Shown piece after piece: positions 34,656 through 45,175 of a stretch of 64,000 nucleotides of DNA. The translations under genes and the position numbers were made by a program. Each line of letters begins with the position of its first letter. Within the stretch, counting starts at the first letter, position 1. The DNA comes from Lunularia cruciata. Its lineage: Eukaryota; Streptophyta; Marchantiopsida; Lunulariales; Lunulariaceae. The DNA is taken from NCBI GenBank assembly GCA_948567375.1, contig OX419759.1:22660744-22724743 (forward strand). The letters are read 5' to 3'. The notes beneath the pieces were generated by a model that worked only from the letters and a program-made list of their open reading frames with translations, had not been told where the DNA came from and ran no database searches.

Positions 34656-35706
34656 TCATCCCAAAGACTCTTTTCTTTGCCTTCTTCGGCCATATTGGCG
34701 CAATCCGACTTCTCTATACACTTCTTCTTCTCCATTTTGAAAAAAAAACAAAAAATGTGGGTTCCACAACTTGGTCAGCTTCTTCAAGGCCTTGGCAATG
34801 GTACTAAATCCTTTAACATAGTGGTGATAGAAGTTTGCCAACCCAAGGAATGCTTGCACTCTGCTCACATCCATAGGCCAAGGAATACGTGCAATAGCCT
34901 CCACCTTGGTCTATTGAACACCAAGTCCTCCAAGGTAGATAGTGTGACCCAAATACTTAACTTGCTCGTGGTAGAACCTACACTTCCTAGGATGTAATTT
35001 GAGTCCATGAGATCTCAACCTCTCACATACCTCCAACAATTGTCTCTCATGCTCTTCCACAATAGTGCTATAGACCAAAATGTCATCAATATAGCACCGA
35101 GCAAAATCCAATCTAGCTAGGATCCTATCCATGACCCTCTAGAACTCAACAAGAGCATTCTTTAACCCAAAAAATAAGAACCTCCACTGATATAACACAT
35201 CCTTGCCGTGAGGATCAATAGCCCAAAATGTTGTCTTGGACTTATCCTCCTCCCTAATTGGCAATTGATGATATCCCGCTCAAAGATCCAAAGTACTAAA
35301 GACCTTTGCATGCCCAATTGCATCAAAAATCTTGTCCACTATAGGCATGGCATACCGATCAGCTTTGGTTTGTCGATTGATAGGACGGTAATCTCCACAC
35401 ATCTGCCTATTTGTGTAGTTGCCATGCATATCTTTCTTGGCTGGCATCATTGTTGCTAATGCATACCCTCCATGTGAAATCTCCACCAAACCAACCTCAA
35501 AAAGGTCACTACTCCGGCTTTGAATCAATGTCTTCTCCATCTCACTATATTGATAAGGACATCAAAAAACTAGTGTATTGCTAATCAGCTCAATCCACAT
35601 ACCAAGTCCCTTTAGAGCACCCAAATCTTTCATACTAAAGGCAAAACAACTCGTGTGGCTCCTCAAGAAACTCCAAACCCTCTGTCTTTCCTCTCCAGTA
35701 AGCTTG
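34656..35706 (-). pseudogene. pol: Element C reverse transcriptase
   Basis: Minus strand. A segment before the RT ('KLTGEERQRVWSFLRSH') is at 35640-35706. The RT proper contains 'MCGDYRPINRQTKADRYAMP' at about 35345-35405, 'VFSTLDL' (motif A) at about 35285, an 'YIDDILVYS' catalytic motif C at about 35070-35095 with both Asp intact, and 'KCRFYHEQVKYLGHTI' at about 34950. A 'FLGLANFYHHYVKGFS' connection segment lies at about 34815. The stretch after motif A is interrupted by a few stops near 35130-35280. Below 34656 the frame becomes unreadable. Confidence 0.88.
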
Positions 35707-35710
35707 GGTC
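35707..35710. repeat. Target-site duplication GGTC, left of A4
   Basis: Four bases repeated at 43503-43506 immediately outside the A4 3' LTR. Confidence 0.85.
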
Positions 35711-36402
35711 TGTAACACCCATTTGTGCATATGTGTAGTATTGTGATATTTAGCTTGGTATTACAAGTACTTAAGAGATATTATTTATATAGAGATAAAG
35801 GATGGTTCTATATTACTCATGGTTAGCTAAAGTTAGTCATAGCTAAGATAGAGGGGACCTTACTTTAGAGGAAGTAAAAAAGATGAGCACCACTATTTTG
35901 GATTTTAGTGTGTTGACTTGGTATTATTCCTAGGTGTTTGGCTTTGAGGAAAGAGTTGAGAACTCTTGGGCCCGCAAGCCTTTTTGTTTTGGATTCTTCT
36001 TTAGTCCAAGGATAGCCCATGTGAAGGAATCCTTGATTTAGTGTTTGGGTCAAGATAAGACCACATGCTTAGGGGAATATGCCCATGTGAATGGATATTC
36101 CTTTCTACTTTTTGACTGTACTTGAATTTTAGTCTAGTAACTTGCGTTACTATGGTAATTAGTAACTTTGGTACGTAACTATTTCACAAGTATATAAACA
36201 AGGGGTGAGGAGGTACTCATCATCCTTTCATTTGCAACTATCTCTCTCTCATTGAGTTCTCTAGTGAGCAATGTCTTGAGTCTTGGAGTGTTAGCCTTGG
36301 TGGAGTATGATGGAGTTGGGGTTCCTTCCCTTCTGAGTCTATGGTGCGCTACCATAATAGCCATCAGAGGTTCATCCTGAGTGAGAGACAGGCCGGCTCA
36401 CA
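35711..36402 (+). repeat. A4 5' LTR (692 bp)
   Basis: Starts TGTAACACCC, ends CCGGCTCACA. The A after GGCTCAC is also present at the inner edge next to the primer site, which places the LTR end at CA and makes the target duplication 4 bp. Confidence 0.97.
36191..36198 (+). promoter_or_regulatory. TATA box of A4 5' LTR
   Basis: TATATAAA, about 210 bp from the LTR end. It is conserved at the equivalent place in the A4 3' LTR and in A2, A3 and A5 on their strand. It is the likely core promoter for the genomic transcript. Confidence 0.6.
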
Positions 36403-36406
36403 TTTT

Positions 36407-36424
36407 TGGTTCCGTTGCCGGGAC
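36407..36424 (+). promoter_or_regulatory. A4 primer-binding site complementary to tRNA-Glu
   Basis: TGGTTCCGTTGCCGGGAC lies four bases after the LTR. From memory, plant tRNA-Glu ends ...GTCCCGGCAACGGAACCA once CCA is added, which is the exact complement over 18 bases. Confidence 0.85.
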
Positions 36425-36443
36425 CTCTCTTGAAGGCAAGATA

Positions 36444-36614
36444 ATGTTTCGGGTTCAATTCTACATTAGACAGAAGGAGGCTATGAGAGCTCACTTGGAG
36501 ACAACATTAGGAGAGGAGAAGGCTGAACTTATGTTAGAGAACCAAGATCCATTTGTATACCCTGTAGTTCATTATGATGTCTTTGAGGTGATTTTGTACA
36601 TCTTGTACACATGA
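36444..36614 (+). CDS. Short leader ORF (56 codons) between primer site and gag
   Basis: Starts 'MFRVQFYIRQKEAMRAHLE' and ends 'FEVILYILYT'. The corresponding stretch is open in A2 (minus, about 29273-29443) and, over its 3' two thirds, in the much older A1 (about 11570-11700) without any indel. I do not recognise the peptide. It could be coding, or the leader may be conserved for RNA reasons such as packaging or translation control. Confidence 0.45.
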   Translation: MFRVQFYIRQKEAMRAHLETTLGEEKAELMLENQDPFVYPVVHYDVFEVILYILYT

Positions 36615-37118
36615 GAGGAATTGAAGAGATTGTGTGAGGTGGATTGTAGATTTTGGGGATTAAGGTGATTTTGGAGATTAAGGTGATTTTGAGCAAAATC
36701 TCAAGTTTGAGATCTGGACTTGAAATTTCTACACATAAAAGCTTAGTTTATCTTTCAATTAGCACACTTGAAATTATTGTGAGAGCTACAATGCGCACTG
36801 GGTTAGAATTTTGAAAGTTGATAGGGTAAACTGCTCCCGCAATTGCATGCTCTCTATAAAATTGTACAAAGTCTGCCATTTCTTCAATTTTCAGTGAATT
36901 GTCCTGAAAATTTCCAAGAAAATTAAGTGCATTTTATTCTACTTGCTACCACAAAAATTAGAGAGAGATCATTCTTGCGCAAGGAGTTATGAGTTTTTGA
37001 AGTGAAGAGGGTGGTTTTCAGACCAAATCTGAAATATGTGTGCTGAATAGAAAAGTGTCTAGGCCAAATGGCTTAATGAAAAGATCTGCAATTTTGCAAG
37101 GAGGGAAATTCTAGAGTT

Positions 37119-37716
37119 GTGATCAAGTGTGAAAAATTTCAGAGGACTGTCACATACAAGTTGAGAGATCTGAGTGAAATTGTGAGGAAGGGTCAATTCT
37201 GCAGAGTGGAGATCTCATGCATGAGGAGTTTGAGAGCAACAAAAAGCATGTTTGAGTGTTTAGATTCATCTTGGGAACATGGAAGGTCACCAAGAGTGGA
37301 ATTCGAGACTATGCAAGGTTCCCCAAGGGTTTGAGGTGATTGTAGGGGTAGATTTGAGGAAAAGAGAGTTTACAATAGAATTTGAAGAGAGTGTTGAGAA
37401 GATCTAAAAGTCTACACCACTTGGAGGAAAGAGTGATTCTAAGTGCTTTCTATGTGGAGAGAAGAGACATAAGGCAAGTTCATTTCCATTGACTTTTTAG
37501 AGCAAGAGATTGAGGGAAAGGAGAGGCTTACTTGACTTGGTTTTGCATGTTGGACCTTCTTCACCAAGATTGGGAGGGAGAAGATCTAAGACCAAGGAGT
37601 TGTGTGAGGTTTGTGGAGTAAAAGCACTTTTGGAGACTTTGGTGAAAGATCTTGGAGAAAGTCTTAGTACAGCAATAGAAATACTACCACCCTTATTAGC
37701 TAGTTCTCAAGATTAG
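37119..37716 (+). pseudogene. A4 extra ORF upstream of gag, decayed
   Basis: Counterpart of the Cys-cluster ORF in A2. The first part (37119-37334) opens 'MIKCEKFQRTVTYKLRDL'. The second, in another frame from about 37320, has 'CFLCGEKRHKASS' with the last Cys changed to Phe, and 'LCEVCGVKALL' where the second Cys/His cluster has been shortened by an in-frame deletion of about a dozen residues. Stops are present, so this copy is inactive. Confidence 0.7.
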
Positions 37717-37936
37717 TGATGGAGATAATCTTTCAACTTATGGATAAACTATCCATGAGGGTCCGATTAATATGCACTATAGGATTTGATGTTGCTATAG
37801 AAATCTTGGAGCAACTTGAACCTTTTGTGTTCCTTAGAGTGGATTATTCTCAGATGGTGTTAGTCATGTATATACTCTATTAGTTATAGAGTGAGAGAAA
37901 GAAATTGAGAGAAAAGAAAGATAGTGAGGGGTTAAG

Positions 37937-40900
37937 ATGGAGAAACTTCCGGTTTTCTTTGGCAAGGATGGAGAAGATGTGGAGGCTTTTGTGAGAGACT
38001 TCAAGAGAGCTTGCATAGGAAAAAATGATAGGAGGAAGAATGAGTGGGCCTCATTATTACCAGATTTCTTTGAGGATGCAGCACTTACATGGTATGAGTC
38101 AGAATACCAAAAGAGAGAGAGGAGAGATGGAGAAGAGGAGTCTTCGGAGACTTTGACTTCAGCACTCATTGAGAACTTTCTTCCTGATGAGAGTTATGAG
38201 AGATTGATGAGTGAGGTTACATTTCTCAAGCAAGGAGATGGAGAAAAAGTGAGAGTCTATGTGGAAAGAGTGGAAAAGTTAGATTCCAGATTTTGCATAG
38301 TGTTGAGGAAGGGTGGAGATGATGTAGAGACTACTATGATTGGCATAGGAACCATGCTCACCAAGAATTTTGTGGGAGGGTTGAGACCACAAATTAGAAG
38401 CAAGGTGAGATATGAGAAACCTTCTTCCAAGGTTGAAGCTATCAAGATCGCAATTCGTATGGAGGAGAGTTTGGAAGGGGATGAGAGTGATTTGGTAGTG
38501 AAGGAGGTTGTGCATCCTCCTCAAGGCTACAAGTATGGTGGAACTTCTGATACTTTGGTGGCAAGATTTGCACCACAAGTAGTAATTGCTCCAGTTCTTG
38601 CACCTCCACCAAAAGATCCACTTCAAACCATCACAGAACAACTTGTGGATCTCAAGATCAATGTGGTGCAACTATGGGAGAAGAGAGAGATGGATTAGAA
38701 TGAAGGGAGAGGGACTAAGAGATGTGGAAAATATCCATATAGAGGAGGCCAACCAGCCAACAATTTCAATGATAGAAATTGTTTTGGTTGTGGAGGAAGA
38801 GGCCATATCCAAAGGAATTGCCCACATTCCACTTACCATGGAGGAAGGGGTTATGAGGGAGCCAATAGAGGGAAAGAGGGAGGTAGTGAAACCCAAGTGG
38901 CTCCTAATCCCAACAAAGATAAGGGGATAGCATCCATAGATGTGGTTGAGAGAAAGTATGAGAAGGGAGAGTGCTCAAACTCCAAGGGTCTTAATTTGGA
39001 GCTTTTAGCACAAGAGAAGAAGAGAGCTCGTTTTGCAAAGGATGTTCACTCTTCTCAAGGATTTACTCCAAGCAAGGATACTCCTATATCTACTAGGAGC
39101 ACTCGCACCTCAACACCATCAACAAAAAAGACTCCAAGGAAGAAGTTGGGGATGAAGGATTTCTTGATTTCAAAGCAACAATGGAACTACAATGTGTTGG
39201 AGGATGTTGGTAGTCACAAGGCTAACATCATAGTGGGCCAATTGATTGCTTTGAACCCTACCTTGAGAAAAGAGCTTAGAGGTGGTTTGAGTTCTACAAG
39301 GAGCAAGAGGAAGAAGAAGGCAAACGCTCTAGTATCAATGGGGGTGGTGGATGCCAAGCTAGCACCATGGGAGGCTTGTGAATATACCTCCAAGATTGAT
39401 GTGAGAGTGAATGGTCACAACATCAAGGATGCATTGGTTGATGGAGGATCAGCAGTAAATGCCATGTCAGAAAGGTTGATGAAGAAGTTGGATATGATAC
39501 CCTCAAGACCTTCAACATTTGTGGTGAGCATGGCAAACAAGCAACAAGTTTGACCTATAGGGGTGATGGATAAAGTAGTAGTTTCAATTATGGGAGTTCA
39601 AAATCTCATGACTTTCCAAGTCTTGAAGGATTCAAGCTATGACTTACTTCTTGGGAGGCCATGGTTGAGAGCAGCACACACAACTGATCGATGGCACAAA
39701 GGGTACTTGAGGATTGGGCCATCAAACCATAGAGTCACAATTCCTATGACTAACACCACCAACACTTCACATTCAGATACACCATCTTCTGATTATTAGG
39801 AATCATATTCTAAAGAAGGAGCTTCAGGTGTGGATACAAGCATGGAAGAGGAGACTTCCACGGAGGAGGATGAATCTGAATCTGATTCAAATGTGTATCC
39901 TTTGTGTGCTATGGATTTTGCACCTAAGCCAAAGGTTTTGAAGGACCCAAATAAATCACCATTGACACTTGAGGAGGTAGAGAGAAGGTTATCTACCCTC
40001 AAGTATGGCCCAAATGTTACCAAGGAGGAGAAGGTGAGATTTGAGGAGATTTTCCGCAAGTTCATCCATGTGTTTGCTTTTAGTTACAAGAATTTGAAGG
40101 AAGTCACCTTGGAAGAGCACAAGATAGAGGTGGAGTCACATGCAAGTCCAATCCACCAAAAGCAATGTCGCATTAGCCCACCAATATCTTTGGTTGTGAA
40201 GGAGGAGATTGATAAGCTCAAGGAGGCTGGATTTATCTTTGAAGTGGAGAATTCAGAATGGGTGTCTCCAATTGTCATTGTGAAGAAAAATAATGGCAAG
40301 CTTTGGGTATGTGTAGATTTCAAGAAGCTCAATAGTGTTACTAAGAAGGACTACTACCCATTGCCATTCATTGATGAGATCTTGGCGGAGGTTGCAGGGC
40401 ATGAGAGGTACAGTTTTGGAGATGGTTATAGTGGATATAACCAAATCAAGATTGCACCAGAGCATCAACAACTCACCACGTTCACCACACTTTGGAGAAC
40501 TTACACTTTCAAGGTCATGCCTTTTGGGCTTTGCAATACTCCAGCCACATTCCAACGGTTCATGAACAAGGTATTTGAACCTTTCATTGGGAAATTTGTG
40601 AGAGACTTTGTTGATGAATTTTGTGTCTATGGGAGCAAGGAAGAGCACTTTGAACACCTAATCAAAGTCTTGCAACGCTTGGATGAGGCAAATGCATCAC
40701 TCAACCCAAAGAAGTGCATTTTTGGATATGAAGAAGGTCTACTTTTAGAGCACATCATCTCAAAGGATGGAATAGTAGTTGATCTTGAGAAGGTGAGAAA
40801 AATCTCATACCTTCCATTTCCTTCAAGCTTGACAAAGTTACACCAATTCTTGGGGATGGTTGGATACTATAGGAGGTTCATCTTCTCATTTTCCAACAAG

Positions 40901-42762
40901 AATTATGCATTGACCATCTACATGAAGAAGGGTGTATATTACATGGTGATTTTGGAGGACAAGGAGGCTCTCAAAGCTTTTGATGAACTCAAGCAATCCC
41001 TTGTTGTAGCTCCAATTCTTGCTAAACCTGATTGGAGTAAGCCTTTCATCCTCTACACTGATGCTTCTAATGTAGCTATAGGATGCACTCTTAGTCAATT
41101 AGACCAAGATGGGCATGATCATCCAATAGCTTATGCTAGTAGGTAGATGGTTTTAGCAGAGAAGAACTACTCTGTCACGGAGAGAGAAGGGTTGGCAATG
41201 ATCTTTGGTCTCAAGAATTTTAGACTCTACTTGATTGGAGGGAAGCCACCATTGTCACGGATCACAAGGCTTTGAAGTACATCTCCAACAAGCCTAATGT
41301 TGAAGGGAGACTAGCAAGGTGGATGATACTCTTGTCTGAGCATGACTACACCATTGAGGATAGGCCAAGAAAGAAATATACAAATGCTGATTTTTTATCT
41401 AGAGCCTATAATCATGATGGAGATGAGCCAGTGGATGATTCCTTCCCGAATGAGGAGCTCATGACAATCTCAGTCACTCAAGAGGTTCCAATGGAGTACA
41501 AGGAGATTGTGGATTTTGTGACAAGAGGTAACTATCCAAAAGTGATGCATGCTAGGGAGAGGAAGGCCCTTGTAGCAAGATCTAGACCTAACACAATGGT
41601 GGAGGATATTCTTTTTCACCAAGGATTAGATGGTCTACTTCAAAGAGCAGTGGGTGAGGAAGAGTCTATCCTACTCATAAAGGAGTTTCATGAAGGTTTA
41701 GTATGTGGAGGACACTTTGCAAGAAAGGTGATTGCTTTCAAGATTCTAGATGCAGGTTACCATTGGAGAGGGATTTTCAAGGATTGTCTTGATTATTGCA
41801 AAACTTGTCATGTTTGTCAAGCTTTTGCTAGAAAGTCTTCATCCACTCCACCACTTAGATCAATTCCATTGCTAGGACCTTTTGAGAAGTGGGGAATTGA
41901 CTTTGTAAGTCCTCTCAATAAAACCCCAAGGAATAATCAGTACATTGTGGTAGTTACTGATTACCTTACCAAGTGGGTTGAGGCTAGACCATTGAGGAAC
42001 AAGAATAAAGATGAAATGGGTAGATTTCTTTTTGAACGCATTATCACTAGGTTTGGATGCCCTTTGGATTTGGTTTCTGATAGAGGAGGAGAGTTTACAG
42101 GAAGCATTACTACAGCCATGCTATGACATTTCTCTATCACACATAGAGTAACTACATCCTATAAGCCAAATTCCAATGGCTTGGTAGAGAGAACCAATCA
42201 GACCTTGTGCATGATGTTGGCCAAAGATGCAGAAATGGAGGGGGCTTAACATCATTGGGACAAGAGGATTCATGCAGTTTTGTGGGAGTATAGGACAACC
42301 ATGAAGACTTCCACCAGATATTCTTCATTTCAATTGGTATATGGTATTGAGTCTACCTTACCTATTCACTTTGATCTTCCTTCCTTTCAAAGAATTCATA
42401 AGAGATTGAAGAAAGCACAAGGAGGTGATGTAGAGATATCAAGGAAGGCTCAACTCATGGAGTTGGAAGAGGCAAGAGTAGTTGCTATGGTTTGAGTGGA
42501 GCAAGCCCAAAGGAAAAAAAAGGAGAGCTATGACAAGAGGCAAAGCAAGAAGAAGGTGGAGACTTTCAAAGAAGGTGATTGGGTAATGTTGTTTGATTCC
42601 ATTCAATTCAAGAGAGTGCAAAAGAAGTTTTTGCCTAAGTACTTTGGACCTTTCATAGTGGAGAAGGTGTGTGGAAATTACACCTATGATCTCAAGGAGT
42701 TGGGAGGAAGACACTTTGATAGGATTAACCATGATAAGTTGAAGATGTACCATAGAAGGTAG
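37937..42762 (+). pseudogene. gag-pol: A4 gag-pro-pol, one frame with nonsense codons
   Basis: From the ATG at 37937 to about 41240 everything is in one frame, interrupted only by TAG 38696, TGA 39551, TAG 39797 and TAG 41144. After a single-base loss the second frame runs to TAG at 42760-42762 with stops at 42124, 42247 and 42493. Domains: capsid 37937-38500; zinc knuckle 'CFGCGGRGHIQRNC' at 38780-38821; protease loop 'LVDGGSAVNAM' at about 39437; RT at 40200-40760, where motif C reads 'FVDEFCVYG', so the second catalytic Asp is Glu; RNase H 'LYTDASNVAIGCTL' at about 41055; integrase finger 'CKTCHVCQ' at about 41800; core 'WGIDFVSPL', 'LVSDRGGEF' and 'NGLVERTNQ'. It ends 'KLKMYHRR' without a chromodomain, 48 bp before the LTR. 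Confidence 0.95.
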
Positions 42763-42793
42763 AGAGACCTTCACTTTGAGGACAAAGTGAAAA

Positions 42794-42810
42794 CTTAGTC
42801 CGAGGGTAAA
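42794..42810 (+). promoter_or_regulatory. A4 polypurine-tract region
   Basis: The bases just before the 3' LTR (ccgagggtaaa at the end) are the expected plus-strand primer site. The same words precede the 3' LTRs of A2, A3 and A5 on their strand. The purine run is short and interrupted. Confidence 0.6.
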
Positions 42811-43502
42811 TGTAATACCCATTTGTGCATGTATGTGGTATTGTGATATTTAGCTTGGTATTACAAGTACTTAAGAGATATTATTTATATAAAGATAAAG
42901 GATGGTTCTATATTACTCATGGTTAGCTAAAGTTAGTCATAGCTAAGATAGAGGGGACCTTACTTTAGAGGAAGTAAAAAAGATGAGCACCACTATTTTG
43001 GATTTTAGTGTGTTGACTTGGTATTATTCCTAGGTGTTTGGCTTTGAGGAAAGAGTTGAGAACTCTTGGGCCCGCAAGCCTTTTTGTTTTGGATTCTTCT
43101 TTAGTCCAAGGATAGCCCATGTGAAGGAATCCTTGATTTAGTGGTTGGGTCAAGATAAGACCACATGCTTAGGGGAATATGCCCATGTGAATGGATATTC
43201 CTTTCTACTTTTTGACTGTACTTGAATTTTAGTCTAGTAACTTGCGTTACTATGGTAATTAGTAACTTTGGTACGTAACTATTTCACAAGTATATAAACA
43301 AGGGGTGAGGAGGTACTCATCATCCTTTCATTTGCAACTATCTCTCTCTCATTGAGTTCTCTAGTGAGCAATGTCTTGAGTCTTGGAGTGTTAGCCTTGG
43401 TGGAGTATGATGGAGTTGGGGTTCCTTGCCTTCTTAGTCTATGGTGCACTACCATAATAGCCATCAGAGGTTCATCCTGAGTGAGAGACAGGCCGGCTCA
43501 CA
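42811..43502 (+). repeat. A4 3' LTR (692 bp)
   Basis: Starts TGTAATACCC and ends CCGGCTCACA. Same length as the 5' LTR, about 9 substitutions and no indels by eye. GGTC follows at 43503-43506. Confidence 0.97.
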
Positions 43503-43506
43503 GGTC

Positions 43507-43924
43507 CAAGATCTGGCTCTCAAGTATCCTCTAAAACTGTAGTAGGAGTGGAAGACATACTGACTTGCTGCAACACTAGGCCCTTGGGAGCAATAGTGTC
43601 ATGCTTCCGACCATTAGAGGTCCCAACCTCTGTGTGAAAAACTCCTTCCACTCTGGCTGCAAGCTCCACACATCCTTTAGCTGCATCCCTAGTGGACCAA
43701 GGGTGTAATCCAAGTAGCCCACACTCACTTGGATGGACTCCAGGTAGACCACTCTCCCTAGTAGCTACCAGTTGTGTCCCAAGAATACCATGCCCTCTTG
43801 ATCCATCACCCCCAACATGTGCCTGAATTGTCTCAATAGGCACAAGGCTCAAAATTGTTCGAGTGGTGATGCCTATCAAGCACATCTTACGTTGCTTTGC
43901 CAAACCAAGGCTCACAATCCAGGT
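43507..43924 (-). pseudogene. Element C linker between methyltransferase and RT
   Basis: Minus strand, largely open (43520-43942) with 'MDLNYLTWIVSLGLAKQ' at its start and 'VLQQVSMSSTPTTVLEDT' near its end. One stop separates it from the residues that join the RT side beyond A4. No catalytic motif seen. It probably spaces the methyltransferase from the RT in the polyprotein. Confidence 0.6.
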
Positions 43925-45175
43925 CAAATAGTTCAGGTCCATAGCCTAGATGCCTTTGACACTACTGGAACAACAATCATACCGGTGCAAAAACCCATTG
44001 CCCACTCTCTCTCTCTCATCAATGTTGGGCTCCACTAACTGCTGTAACTATGAGTCCCAAACAAGTCTACGACCTCTCTCTCAAAAAGCATGAGAGCATT
44101 GGAAACTCATGAGTGTGGGAAATGCAGCTCTAGGCTATCCAACTAGGTTCACCACTACCATAGGTAACCTATCAGCCACTACCACTATCTGAGACTGACG
44201 CCCAACATCCAAGATATCATCAACAAGGATGTGGTCAAGTCGTTGAATCTCATCATAAGCATGCTATAGAACCTCTCTGGGTAAGAGGTTCATCCACCAA
44301 AGACAAAGATGATGAGCTTGTGATCCCACTTTGGTTGCATCTAACAATACAGCAGGTCTCATCCAAGAATGGACCTGATGTGTACTTGCCACCACTCTGG
44401 TGTGAGAATCACCCATCAAAGGAATGTTCTCCAAAAAGTAAGTTGGAGGAATGGACTGATGAACCTAGAGACTAGAGATGTCGTAGTATCCGTAACATCT
44501 CCCAAAACACACTAGAACTAGGATCCTAAGGACCCAAACCTCGGCCAACATGTGTATGTCCTTGACATGGCCATCCAAAAATCACCAAGTGAATAGGTCC
44601 ACATCTCTAGATCATGCACCCCTAGTAATGAAATGTCTGCTGGTAGGGCCTTTTGGTAACCTTTAACTGCTCATCGGTAATAACTCCGGATACCGATATG
44701 CCAAGTGTGCCACATGATGTAAAGAGACTTGCCTAGCAATCTCATCTCTCTCTACATACAAGTATCTCTATACTTGTATACCCGCCTATAATACTCTAGC
44801 TAGTTTGGTGCTAATCCCACCAAACAACTTCAATAGACATATCTCCTCTATTGGATACTGCCAAGCAATGAGTGTGGTATCCAAAGGTGTCAAAGTAATC
44901 GACTCTGGAGGCTCATCCTCATACTCATCTTCTGATAGTACAAAGGCTCCACTCCGAGCCTATTGCACCAACTGATTTGCATGCCACTGCAATGCCTCCT
45001 CTAAACTCCACAATGGAATTTCCAAGATGGATAGAACAATCCTACTTGTACTCCAAATCCGAGTGATCTCCTTTGGTATTGGAGTATCCTCTACATGGCC
45101 ATTCCCCTCCAACAAGTCACCAGGCCAAGTAACTACACCACTAAAAGCTAAAACTGATGATGCCATGGTCATGGA
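43925..45175 (-). pseudogene. Cytosine-5 DNA methyltransferase domain inside element C
   Basis: Read on the minus strand, the motifs of a C5-DNA methyltransferase come in order. Motif I is 'LLKLFGGISTKLARVL' at about 44785-44835 (SAM-binding Gly loop), then 'RYLYVERDEIARQVSLHH' at about 44720-44770. Motif IV is 'VIFGWPCQGHTHVGRG' with the Pro-Cys-Gln codons at 44562-44570 (catalytic Cys 44565-44567). Motif VI is 'YFLENIPLMGD' at about 44412-44440, and a motif VIII-like 'VGSQAHHLCLWWMNL' lies at about 44290-44335. The C-terminal 'VEPNIDERERVGNGF' at about 43990-44035 fits motifs IX/X. The domain has more than ten stops and at least two frameshifts around motif IV. Flanks are gypsy protease (45176-45610) and RT, so it belongs to the element. 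Such enzymes methylate cytosine in DNA; what this one did for the element is inference. Confidence 0.85.

Larger units (their letters stand above)
35711..43502 (+). mobile_element. A4: complete-length family-A Ty3/gypsy retrotransposon inserted in element C
   Basis: 7,792 bp with two 692-bp LTRs, a perfect tRNA-Glu primer site, leader ORF, Cys-cluster ORF, gag-pro-pol, purine tract and a 4-bp duplication GGTC. By my count the LTRs differ at about 9 sites (near 1.3 percent), the lowest in the window. It is nevertheless defective: nonsense codons at 38696, 39551, 39797, 41144, 42124, 42247 and 42493, one single-base loss near 41240, and an altered RT active site. Confidence 0.96.

Noticed and set aside
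36381-36443. Longer version of the A4 leader ORF starting inside the LTR
   Set aside because: It would read through the LTR end and the primer-binding site. The downstream ATG at 36444 is a more sensible start.
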